Shown: in pieces, positions 8,815 through 14,256 of the stretch | Numbering within the stretch: position 1 is the stretch's first letter | Layout: each line of letters opens with the position of its first letter | NCBI GenBank assembly: GCA_027064265.1 | Contig: JAMOQA010000252.1 | Span: forward strand, 1-14,256 | Direction of reading: 5' to 3' | DNA from: Acidobacteriota bacterium | Lineage (GTDB): Bacteria > Acidobacteriota > Polarisedimenticolia > J045 | DNA: 14,256 bases | Translations under genes and position numbers: made by a program | The notes under the pieces: model-generated | Told to the model about the DNA's origin: nothing | Database searches by the model: none | The model's input: only the letters and a program-made list of their open reading frames with translations

Positions 8815-9770
8815 GCCTCCGGGAGACCGGCGTCCGGGTGCTCCGGGTCGAGGCCCGGGCCCTTTCCGCCCTCGCCGACCGGCTCGGCGAGGAGTTCGAC
8901 CGGGCGGTCCGGCTGATCCTCGAGGCGCCGGGGCGGGTCGTGCTGACCGGCATGGGGAAGTCGGGCCTCGTCGCCCGGAAGATCGCGGCGACCCTCGCCT
9001 CCACCGGTACGCCGTCCCTCTTCCTCCACCCGGCGGAGGCGATCCACGGCGACCTCGGGATGATCGTCCGGGGCGACGTGGTGATCGCCCTCTCCCACAG
9101 CGGGGAGACCGCGGAGATCGTCGCCCTCCTCGAGACGATCCGCCGCCTCGGCGCCTCGATCGTCGCGCTGACCGGCCAGCCCCGCTCGACCCTGGGCCGG
9201 GAGGCGGACGTCCTGCTCGACACGTCGGTCGAGGAGGAGGGCTGCCCCCTCGGGCTCGCCCCGATGGCGTCCACCGCCGCCGCGATGGCGATCGGCGACG
9301 CCCTGGCGGCGGCCCTGATGGTGGCGAAGGGGTTCGGCGAGGAGGACTTCGCCCGGCTCCACCCCGGCGGCAAGCTGGGCCGGAAGCTCGCCCGGGTCCG
9401 CCAGATGATGCACACCGGCGACGCCCTCCCCAGGGTGGCGCCGGAGGCGACGATGCGGGAGGTGGTCGTCGAGATGAGCCGGGGCCGTCTCGGCTGCACC
9501 ACGGTGGTCCGCCAGGACGGGAAGCTCGCCGGGATCATCACCGACGGCGACCTGCGCCGGCTCCTCGAGCGGGACCCGGATCCCCTCGCCCGCCGGGCCG
9601 GGGACGTGATGACCCCGGAGCCGGTCACCATCGGGCCGGACGCCCTCGCCTCCGCGGCCCTCCGGATCATGGAGGATCGGAAGATCACCCAGCTCCCGGT
9701 GGTCGAGGCGGATGGTACCCTGCTGGGGATCATCCAGATCCACGACCTGTGGGGCACCCAGCTCTTCTGA
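8811..9770 (+). CDS. kdsD: Arabinose-5-phosphate isomerase
   Basis: KdsD interconverts ribulose-5-phosphate and arabinose-5-phosphate, the entry step of Kdo synthesis. It has 319 residues, close to the 328 of E. coli. The N-terminal sugar-isomerase (SIS) domain shows TGMGKSGLVARK (46-57), the HPAEAIHGDLGM block (73-84), SHSGET (95-100) and LHPGGKLG (183-190). Two CBS domains follow at about 200-258 and 265-319, each with an ITDGDL- or IQIHDL-type end. The CBS pair is standard for KdsD/KpsF/GutQ and may bind a regulatory ligand. GGAGG lies just before the ATG, which overlaps the kdsA stop (ATGA). Its place inside the complete Kdo set favours KdsD over a capsule-specific KpsF or the paralogue GutQ. 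Confidence 0.95.
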   Translation: MSLRETGVRVLRVEARALSALADRLGEEFDRAVRLILEAPGRVVLTGMGKSGLVARKIAATLASTGTPSLFLHPAEAIHGDLGMIVRGDVVIALSHSGETAEIVALLETIRRLGASIVALTGQPRSTLGREADVLLDTSVEEEGCPLGLAPMASTAAAMAIGDALAAALMVAKGFGEEDFARLHPGGKLGRKLARVRQMMHTGDALPRVAPEATMREVVVEMSRGRLGCTTVVRQDGKLAGIITDGDLRRLLERDPDPLARRAGDVMTPEPVTIGPDALASAALRIMEDRKITQLPVVEADGTLLGIIQIHDLWGTQLF

Positions 9771-9792
9771 GCGCCCCCGGCGAGGAGCGACC

Positions 9793-10335
9793 GTGGCCCG
9801 CCCGAACGGAACAGGAACCGCCCTGGACGCCCGCTTCTCGCGGGTGCGCCTGCTCCTCCTCGACGTGGACGGGGTCCTCACCGACGGGGGGCTCTGGTAC
9901 CTTGCCGACGGCCCGGCGGCGGTGCGCTTCCACGTGCGGGACGGGTACGGGCTCGTCCTCGCCCGCCGGGCCGGGCTCCTCGTCGGGATCGTCTCCGGCC
10001 GGGACCTGCCCCAGGTCCGCCGCCGGGCCGAGGAGCTGGGGCTCGACGAGATCCACCTCGGCATCCGGGAGAAGGGCCCGGTGGTGGAGGAGATCCTCGC
10101 CCGCCGGGGTCTCGCCCCGGAGGAGGCCTGCTTCGTCGGCGACGACCTGCTCGACCTGCCGGCCCTCGCCCGGGTCGGCCTGCCGGTCGCCGTCGCCGAC
10201 GCCGCGCCCGAGGTCCGGGAGGCGGCGGCGTGGGTGACGTCCCTGCCCGGCGGCCACGGGGCGGTCCGGGAGGTGGTCGACCGGCTCCTCGCGTCCCGGA
10301 ACGGGACCGGGAGCCAGGAGGGAAGCCAGCGATGA
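9793..10335 (+). CDS. kdsC: Kdo-8-phosphate phosphatase (HAD family)
   Basis: KdsC hydrolyses Kdo-8-phosphate to Kdo. It is a 180-residue HAD-superfamily C0-type enzyme without a cap domain; E. coli KdsC is 188. HAD motif I is LLDVDGVLTDG, with nucleophile D24 and general acid/base D26. Motif II is the SGR of GIVSGRDLPQV, motif III the lysine of GIREKGP, and motif IV FVGDDLLDLPAL. I chose the GTG at 9793 because GAGGAG lies directly upstream and it leaves a short 10-20 residue N-terminal extension. The gap after kdsD is 22 bp, the only non-overlapping junction in the operon. The TGA overlaps the lapA ATG by 4 bp. Confidence 0.94.
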   Translation: MARPNGTGTALDARFSRVRLLLLDVDGVLTDGGLWYLADGPAAVRFHVRDGYGLVLARRAGLLVGIVSGRDLPQVRRRAEELGLDEIHLGIREKGPVVEEILARRGLAPEEACFVGDDLLDLPALARVGLPVAVADAAPEVREAAAWVTSLPGGHGAVREVVDRLLASRNGTGSQEGSQR

Positions 10336-10700
10336 GAGCCGTCGTCTTCGGGCTCGTTGCCGCCTTCGTCGTGCTCGTCCTGTGGGTGGCGTTCGCCAAC
10401 GCCTCCCAGGTGGTGACGCTGAGCTTCGGCTTCGGCGGCGCCCCCCGGGAAGTCAGCCTCGCCTGGGTGATCCTGGGCGGCGTCCTCGCCGGGACGATCT
10501 TCATCGGCGTGCTGGCGGTGATCGAGGGGGTGGTGGTCCGCATCGACAACCTCCGCCTGCGCCGCCGGGTGCGGAAGCTCGAGGAGGAGGTCGCCGACCT
10601 GCGGAACATGGTCCTCGAGGCCCCGGCGGGCGACGCGCCCCGCCGGGACCGGCTGGCGGACGCCGCGGGCCCGGGGCCGGGGGAGCCGGGCACGCGATGA
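10332..10700 (+). CDS. lapA: LapA-like inner-membrane protein (DUF1049)
   Basis: A 122-residue protein with two hydrophobic segments (about 4-22 and 42-64), followed by a charged, coiled-coil-like stretch (70-95, LRLRRRVRKLEEEVADLRN) and a Pro/Gly-rich tail. This is the LapA/YciS layout: two membrane helices and a short cytoplasmic coiled coil. FANASQVVTLSFGFG between the helices is typical of DUF1049. In E. coli LapA partners LapB, which with FtsH and PbgA/YejM sets LpxC levels. AGGAGGGAA lies about 9 bases before the ATG. It overlaps kdsC and lapB by 4 bp on each side. It is longer than E. coli LapA (98) because of the tail. Assignment rests on topology, motif and the lapB neighbour. Confidence 0.85.
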   Translation: MRAVVFGLVAAFVVLVLWVAFANASQVVTLSFGFGGAPREVSLAWVILGGVLAGTIFIGVLAVIEGVVVRIDNLRLRRRVRKLEEEVADLRNMVLEAPAGDAPRRDRLADAAGPGPGEPGTR

Positions 10701-11854
10701 TCGTCCTCTGGCTGCTCCTCGCCTTCGCCGCCGGCCTCCTGGTCGGCGCCCTGGCGCTGCCCGGGGCCGCCTCCGCCATCGCCCGGCGCCGGGCGGAGGG
10801 ACCCTGGCGGAAGCTGCTCGGCACCGCGTTCTCCCGGGTGGTCGCCGGGGAGCACCGGGAGGCGGCCCGCCTGCTGCGGAGCGCGGTCGAGCTGGTCCCC
10901 GGGGACGACGGGCTGATGCTCCTGCTCGGGGAGGAACTCCGCCGGGCGGGGGACCTGGCCCGGGCGGCCCGGGTGCCCGACCTGCTCCTCGCCCGCCGGG
11001 ACCTCCAGCCGGACGTCCGCGCCGCGGCGCTCCTGCTCCGCGGGCGGCTGCTCGAGGCGGAGGGCCGCTGGCGGGAGGCCCTCGACGCCTACGGCGAGGC
11101 CCTCGAGGCCCTGCCCCGCTCGGAGGAGATCCTGGTCGCCACGGAGCGCCTCCTCTCGCGGCTGCGCCGGTGGGACGAGGCCGTGGAGGTCTCCCGGCGC
11201 CTCGTCCGGGTCAACCCGGAGCGGGGGAAGATCGTCCTCGCCCGGCGCCGGGTCCTCGAGGCCCGGGAGCACCTGGCCGAGGGGAACCCCGAGGGGGCCC
11301 TCGAGGCGGCCCGGGAGGCGACCCGGGACTGGCCCGACATGGGGGCCGGCGAGCTGACCCGGGGGGACGCCCTCTACCAGCTCGGCCGGCACCGGCAGGC
11401 CCGGGAGGCCTGGCTCGAGGCGGCCCGGCTCCACCCGCGCCTCGCGCCCCTCGTCCTCGACCGCCTCGAGCACCTCGAGGGGGACGAGGGCCGGGCGGCG
11501 GTCCGCGGGTTCGCCGAGCAGGTCCTCGAGGACCTGGCCGACGAGCCCCGGGCCCGGGGCCGCATCCTCGCCTGGCTCGCCGACGAGGCGCTGCGCCGGG
11601 GCGACACCGAGGCCGCCCGGGGCTGGCTCGAGCGGCTCCGGCGGGACCACCCCGGCGCCCAGGCGACGGCGCGCCTCGCCGCCCGCCTCGCCGCCGCCGG
11701 CACGACGCCGCCGCCCCCCCTCGCCCGCCTCCTCGACCAGTGGGCGGCCGAGCCCCCCTGGCCCGACCCCTGGCGCTGCACCCGCTGCGGCGCGGAGAGC
11801 GCCGAGTTCCGCTGGCGCTGCCGGTCCTGCCAGGGCTGGGAGACTCTCGCCTGA
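10697..11854 (+). CDS. lapB: LapB-like TPR protein with rubredoxin-type C-terminus
   Basis: LapB (YciM) is a membrane-anchored cytoplasmic scaffold that in E. coli promotes FtsH-dependent degradation of LpxC and coordinates LPS assembly. This protein has 385 residues (E. coli 389), one N-terminal membrane anchor (2-21), and a long helical region of degenerate TPR repeats (about 40-340), for example GRWREALDAYGEALEALPRS. The C-terminal metal-binding domain has C361-x2-C364 and C375-x2-C378 with the typical WRCRSCQGWETL ending. All four Cys and the anchor are kept, which favours a working LapB over a generic TPR protein. It starts in the ATGA shared with lapA and ends the operon. Position after kdsC suggests co-regulation of Kdo supply and LPS control. 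Confidence 0.92.
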   Translation: MIVLWLLLAFAAGLLVGALALPGAASAIARRRAEGPWRKLLGTAFSRVVAGEHREAARLLRSAVELVPGDDGLMLLLGEELRRAGDLARAARVPDLLLARRDLQPDVRAAALLLRGRLLEAEGRWREALDAYGEALEALPRSEEILVATERLLSRLRRWDEAVEVSRRLVRVNPERGKIVLARRRVLEAREHLAEGNPEGALEAAREATRDWPDMGAGELTRGDALYQLGRHRQAREAWLEAARLHPRLAPLVLDRLEHLEGDEGRAAVRGFAEQVLEDLADEPRARGRILAWLADEALRRGDTEAARGWLERLRRDHPGAQATARLAARLAAAGTTPPPPLARLLDQWAAEPPWPDPWRCTRCGAESAEFRWRCRSCQGWETLA

Positions 11855-11900
11855 CGCCCGCCCCGCGAACGAACAGGCAAACAGGCGAAGAACCGAAGAA

Positions 11901-11946
11901 CCCGTAGGGGCGGAGCGTGCTCCGCCCGTGTCGCCCGCAGGGCGAC
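11901..11946. repeat. 46-bp double-hairpin repeat, copy 1
   Basis: It is identical to 12041-12086. It starts CCCGTAGGGG and contains two stems: GGGCGGAGC-GT-GCTCCGCCC (9-bp stem, 2-nt loop) and GTCGCCC-GCA-GGGCGAC (7-bp stem). This is the look of a REP-type dispersed palindromic element. Located 46 bp after the lapB stop, it could end or protect the operon transcript. Confidence 0.85.
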
Positions 11947-11972
11947 CATCATGGCGTTGCTCCGCACCGCAC

Positions 11973-11992
11973 GGGTCCAGCGTGCTGGACCC
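11973..11992. repeat. Hairpin related to the 46-bp repeat
   Basis: GGGTCCAGC, GT loop, GCTGGACCC: a perfect 9-bp stem. It has the same frame (GGG-NNN-AGC-GT-GCT-NNN-CCC) as the first stem in the 46-bp repeats, but with the middle three base pairs changed on both sides. It is probably a diverged member of the same family. Confidence 0.7.
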
Positions 11993-12040
11993 CTGCGCCT
12001 TCACGCTGCGCCGCAACACGAAACGAACGCGCCTCGCACA

Positions 12041-12086
12041 CCCGTAGGGGCGGAGCGTGCTCCGCCCGTGTCGCCCGCAGGGCGAC
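12041..12086. repeat. 46-bp double-hairpin repeat, copy 2
   Basis: An exact copy of 11901-11946, in the same orientation and 140 bp downstream. Both stems are intact. The sequences on each side differ between the copies, so the unit boundaries are sharp. Confidence 0.85.
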
Positions 12087-12165
12087 GATGGGTCATCGGG
12101 TCACGTCACGAGCGGGACAACCCGGAAACCTGCAACCCTTCGGTGATCGCTTCCGGGAGCGAAGC

Positions 12166-12330
12166 GGGATAACACCCGGTCCTGCAAGGGGGGTGTTCGA
12201 CAACCCCGGGATTTGCAATTTTCAAGGGCTCCCGGAGGCCCGCGACTTGCAAAATCCCGTTCTATCCCGCCCCCACCTTGCAGGATCGCCCGTTGTCGAA
12301 CACCCCCCTTGCAGGAAACGCGTTTATCCC
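12166..12330. repeat. 165-bp inverted-repeat element with TTGCAA boxes
   Basis: The arms 12166-12204 and 12292-12330 pair collinearly: 25 bp are perfect (12180-12204 with 12292-12316), plus a 7-bp outer GGGATAA/TTATCCC. The seven bases between are mostly unpaired. Inside is a second near-perfect inverted repeat, CGGGATTTGCAA (12207-12218) against TTGCAAAATCCCG (12247-12259). TGCA cores lie at 12183, 12214, 12248, 12279 and 12310, spaced 31, 34, 31 and 31 bp. No coding sequence and no clear target-site duplication are present. A small hairpin (12148-12166) abuts it. It resembles a MITE-sized element or a folded RNA and shares its box layout with 417-559. Confidence 0.75.
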
Positions 12331-12365
12331 TCCTTTGCCCGACGACGCACCGCGCCGCCCGAGGC

Positions 12366-12385
12366 GGGTCGCCTGCCGGCGACCC
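12366..12385. repeat. GC-rich stem-loop with TGCC loop
   Basis: GGGTCGCC, TGCC loop, GGCGACCC: a perfect 8-bp stem. A second hairpin with the same loop is at 12488-12507. No T-run follows on either strand, so a classical intrinsic terminator is not shown. Confidence 0.55.
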
Positions 12386-12487
12386 CTGCAGGTCGTGCGC
12401 CTCGTCGGTCTTCGCAGGGGCGGCCGGGAGGCCTCCCGCCGTTTGCCGGCGTGCCCGGTATCCCGGCACGAATGCGTTGCCCGACGC

Positions 12488-12507
12488 GGGCGCCCTGCCG
12501 GGCGCCC
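12488..12507. repeat. GC-rich stem-loop with TGCC loop, second copy
   Basis: GGGCGCCC, TGCC loop, GGGCGCCC: an 8-bp stem, 40 bp beyond the stop codon of the leftward gene at the right edge. It has the same size and loop as 12366-12385 but a different stem sequence, which suggests a selected structure. It could help to end that transcript. Confidence 0.5.
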
Positions 12508-12546
12508 CCACGGGTGGCGCGTCTCGTGGACCGGCCCGGGAACGCC

Positions 12547-14256
12547 CTACGGGATCGCGGCGAGGCCCTTCTCGATCTCCTGGAGACTCGCCGGGTGGAC
12601 GAGGCCGCGGATCATCCGGATCTCGGTCTCCACCAGGTCGTCGAGGGCGGCCCGCGGGTCGATGGACGGCCGGGCGGCGAGGCGGCGGGCCAGCTCGTCC
12701 CGGTCGTAGTCCCCCTCCCCGCCGGGCTCGAGCCCCTCGAAGAGGTCCCCGGCGACCGCCAGGTTCCGCTGGCAGGTCAGGACGAAGTTCCGCACTCCCG
12801 CCCCGATCTCGAGGCGGAGCGCCCGCCACACCACCCGGTGCCGGGCGAGGAACCGGTCGACCTCGGCGAGGAGCTCCGGCGTCGGCTCCGCGGCGGGTTC
12901 CGCGGGCGCCTCGCCGACGGGCGGCTCCCCGGGGGCGGCCGGGGCCTCCTCCGTCACCGGTTCCCCGGCGGCCGACTCCTCCGCGGAGGCGGCCGCTTCC
13001 TCGCGCGCCGGCTCCTCCGCGGGAGCGGCGGGTTCGGGCGGTGCCTCCTCCGCCACCGGCCCCGCCGGCGGTGGTTCCTCCGCGGGAGGAGGAACCTCCT
13101 CCTCGCGTTCCGCGGGAGCGGCGAGCGCGTCGTCCTCCGGGGCGGAGGGCGTCTCCGGCGACGCTTCCTCGACGGGCTCCGCGGGGGGCGGTTCCTCGGC
13201 GGCCGGGGGCGCGGGCGCCGGGCCCACTTCCTCCTCGCCGTGACCGGGAGCCCCTTCCTCCTCTTCCGCGGCGACCGGCGGCCCCGGCGGCGCCTCCGTC
13301 ACCGGCTCGGTGGGCGGCGGTTCCTCCTCGATGGCCGGAGAGGCCGGCTCCGCGATCGCCTCCCCGGCGGGCGCGGGAACCTCGGCGTCCTCCGGGGGAG
13401 CGGGCGGCCCCGGCGGCGTCTCCGCGACCGGCTCGCTGGGTGGCGGCTCCTCGACGGTCGGGGTCGGGGCCGGGGCCGCCTCCTCGGACGCCGGTTCCTC
13501 CTCCCGCTCCTGCACGGGTTCCGGCGCGGGCTCCCCTTCGAGCGCGGCCCCGGGGGGCGGTTCCTCCCCCACGGGTTCCGTCGGCGGCGGCTCCTCCGGG
13601 GGCGGGGCGGGTGGTTCCCCCGGCCCCGGAGGCACCGGTTCCTCGCCGGCGAGGGCGCGCTCGACCAGCTCCCGGGGGACCTCGAGGGTCCGGGCCGGGT
13701 CCGCCGAGGGCGTCGGCGGTGGCGCGGGGGGCGGTGCCTCTTCCTTCTTGCGCTCCCCGAACAGCTCCGGCGCGATCTCCCAGGCGGAGGAGGGCGCCTC
13801 GATCGGCACGTCCCGGGCCGGTTCCCCGGCCGGTTCCGGCTCCGGCGCGGGCCCCGCTTCCGGGGCGGGCTCCGCCGCGGGGAGCGGCGCCTCCGCCGGG
13901 GGGGCGGCCTCCCCGGGTTCGGGCGCGGGGGCCGGCTCCGGCGGCGCCGAGCGCTCCCGGAGCCGGGCGACCAGCTCCGCCTGGGGCACCCGCTCGACGA
14001 TGCCGACCAGCTCCATCGCCCGCAGGAGCCGCAGGAGGAGGGCGTCCGGCTCGTCCCGGGCCGCGAGGATCTCGGCGAGGGTCCGCTCCTGGCCGAGGAG
14101 GGAGACGATCTCCCAGAGCACCGGGCGCAGCGTCATCCGGTCCATCCGGTCCAGGTACTCCGGGCGGAGCCGGAACAGGGTGTCCAGGCTGCCGAGGGCG
14201 CGCCAGACGTTCTCGAAGGCGGCCGAGGTCTCGTACGCCTCGACCACCAGGTCCTC
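12547..14256 (-). CDS. Pro/Glu-rich linker protein with winged-helix-like N-terminus, partial
   Basis: The reading frame is open to the right edge, so the N-terminus is missing; 569 residues are visible. Residues 1-110 are ordered: ALGSLDTLFRLRPEYL, then LWEIVSLLGQERTLAEILA and LLRLLRAMELVGIVERV. This resembles the winged-helix tail that follows DUF4388 domains in deltaproteobacteria and Acidobacteria, where the protein type is linked to signalling or gliding. That match is by eye. Residues about 110-458 are a Pro/Glu/Ala linker with an imperfect repeat EEPPPxEPVxE seen about six times, strongly acidic and surely disordered. Residues 459-569 form a charged helical C-terminal domain (LLAEVDRFLARH; LVETEIRMIRGLVHP) I do not recognise. 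No membrane segment or signal peptide is visible. The function is unknown. Confidence 0.75.
   Translation of the reverse strand, partial: EDLVVEAYETSAAFENVWRALGSLDTLFRLRPEYLDRMDRMTLRPVLWEIVSLLGQERTLAEILAARDEPDALLLRLLRAMELVGIVERVPQAELVARLRERSAPPEPAPAPEPGEAAPPAEAPLPAAEPAPEAGPAPEPEPAGEPARDVPIEAPSSAWEIAPELFGERKKEEAPPPAPPPTPSADPARTLEVPRELVERALAGEEPVPPGPGEPPAPPPEEPPPTEPVGEEPPPGAALEGEPAPEPVQEREEEPASEEAAPAPTPTVEEPPPSEPVAETPPGPPAPPEDAEVPAPAGEAIAEPASPAIEEEPPPTEPVTEAPPGPPVAAEEEEGAPGHGEEEVGPAPAPPAAEEPPPAEPVEEASPETPSAPEDDALAAPAEREEEVPPPAEEPPPAGPVAEEAPPEPAAPAEEPAREEAAASAEESAAGEPVTEEAPAAPGEPPVGEAPAEPAAEPTPELLAEVDRFLARHRVVWRALRLEIGAGVRNFVLTCQRNLAVAGDLFEGLEPGGEGDYDRDELARRLAARPSIDPRAALDDLVETEIRMIRGLVHPASLQEIEKGLAAIP

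Larger units (their letters stand above)
11855..12546. other. Palindrome-rich intergenic region
   Basis: This 692-bp gap separates two converging genes, lapB and the leftward gene at the right edge. I find no protein-like frame in it. It is packed with short inverted repeats of several kinds, listed separately. Composition is patchy: the part at 12166-12330 is less GC-rich than the rest. Converging genes and several strong hairpins mean it may terminate transcription from both sides, although no U-tract follows any stem. Confidence 0.6.

Noticed and set aside
9878..12019. A 713-codon antisense frame across kdsC-lapA-lapB
   Set aside because: It is Pro/Gly/Glu-rich low-complexity translation opposite three well-supported genes, and it runs into the hairpin region.
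12166..12330. A CRISPR array, suggested by 31-bp spacing of boxes
   Set aside because: The conserved words are only 5-6 bp, orientation flips at the centre, and there is no repeat of 23 bp or more separated by unique spacers. No cas genes are visible.
11855..12546. Classical rho-independent terminators
   Set aside because: Many strong stems are present, but none is followed by a T-run on the relevant strand, so termination is possible but not shown.
12101..12829. A 242-codon leftward frame near the right end
   Set aside because: It overlaps the 3' end of the better-supported frame 12547-14256 and crosses the inverted-repeat element. Composition is shadow-like.

Overview
The window comes from a very GC-rich, diderm (Gram-negative) bacterium with outer-membrane lipopolysaccharide. 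It carries every step from ribulose-5-phosphate to CMP-Kdo plus the LPS-assembly regulators LapA and LapB. The gene order kdsB-pyrG-kdsA-kdsD-kdsC resembles what is known from Geobacter-type deltaproteobacteria. The base composition, the GTG starts and the Pro/Glu-rich protein at the right edge would also fit Acidobacteriota or a related environmental lineage. I cannot fix the phylum from this sequence alone.

Layout. Bases 1-844 hold no gene I can support. They contain a 113-bp tandem repeat (1-332), a mirror-symmetric array of GCAAG/CTTGC boxes (417-559) and decayed copies of the end of the neighbouring aroE domain (about 600-844). A leftward operon (5387 down to 845) encodes an ABC-2 type ATPase, its membrane permease, a hotdog acyl-CoA thioesterase and an unusual single protein joining EPSP synthase (AroA) to shikimate dehydrogenase (AroE). 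A 144-bp divergent region (5388-5531) holds a convincing sigma-70-type promoter for the rightward operon. That operon (5532-11854) is kdsB, pyrG, kdsA, kdsD, kdsC, lapA, lapB. Nearly all its junctions are 4-bp start/stop overlaps. Bases 11855-12546 are non-coding and dense with palindromes: two copies of a 46-bp double-hairpin repeat, a related hairpin, a 165-bp inverted-repeat element and several GC-rich stem-loops. A leftward gene, cut by the right edge of the window, encodes a protein with a winged-helix-like N-terminal part, a long Pro/Glu/Ala repeat linker and a helical C-terminal domain.

How the genes work together. KdsD makes arabinose-5-phosphate, KdsA condenses it with PEP, KdsC removes the phosphate, and KdsB activates Kdo with CTP. 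PyrG supplies that CTP. LapA/LapB, in proteobacteria, tie lipid A synthesis (LpxC turnover) to LPS assembly, so the operon joins Kdo supply, nucleotide supply and LPS quality control. The leftward operon combines a chorismate-pathway bifunctional enzyme with an exporter and a thioesterase; whether these act together is unclear.

The items most worth a second look are the AroA-AroE fusion, the matching inverted-box elements found beyond the 3' ends of both operons, and the full CTP-to-CMP-Kdo-to-LapAB operon.
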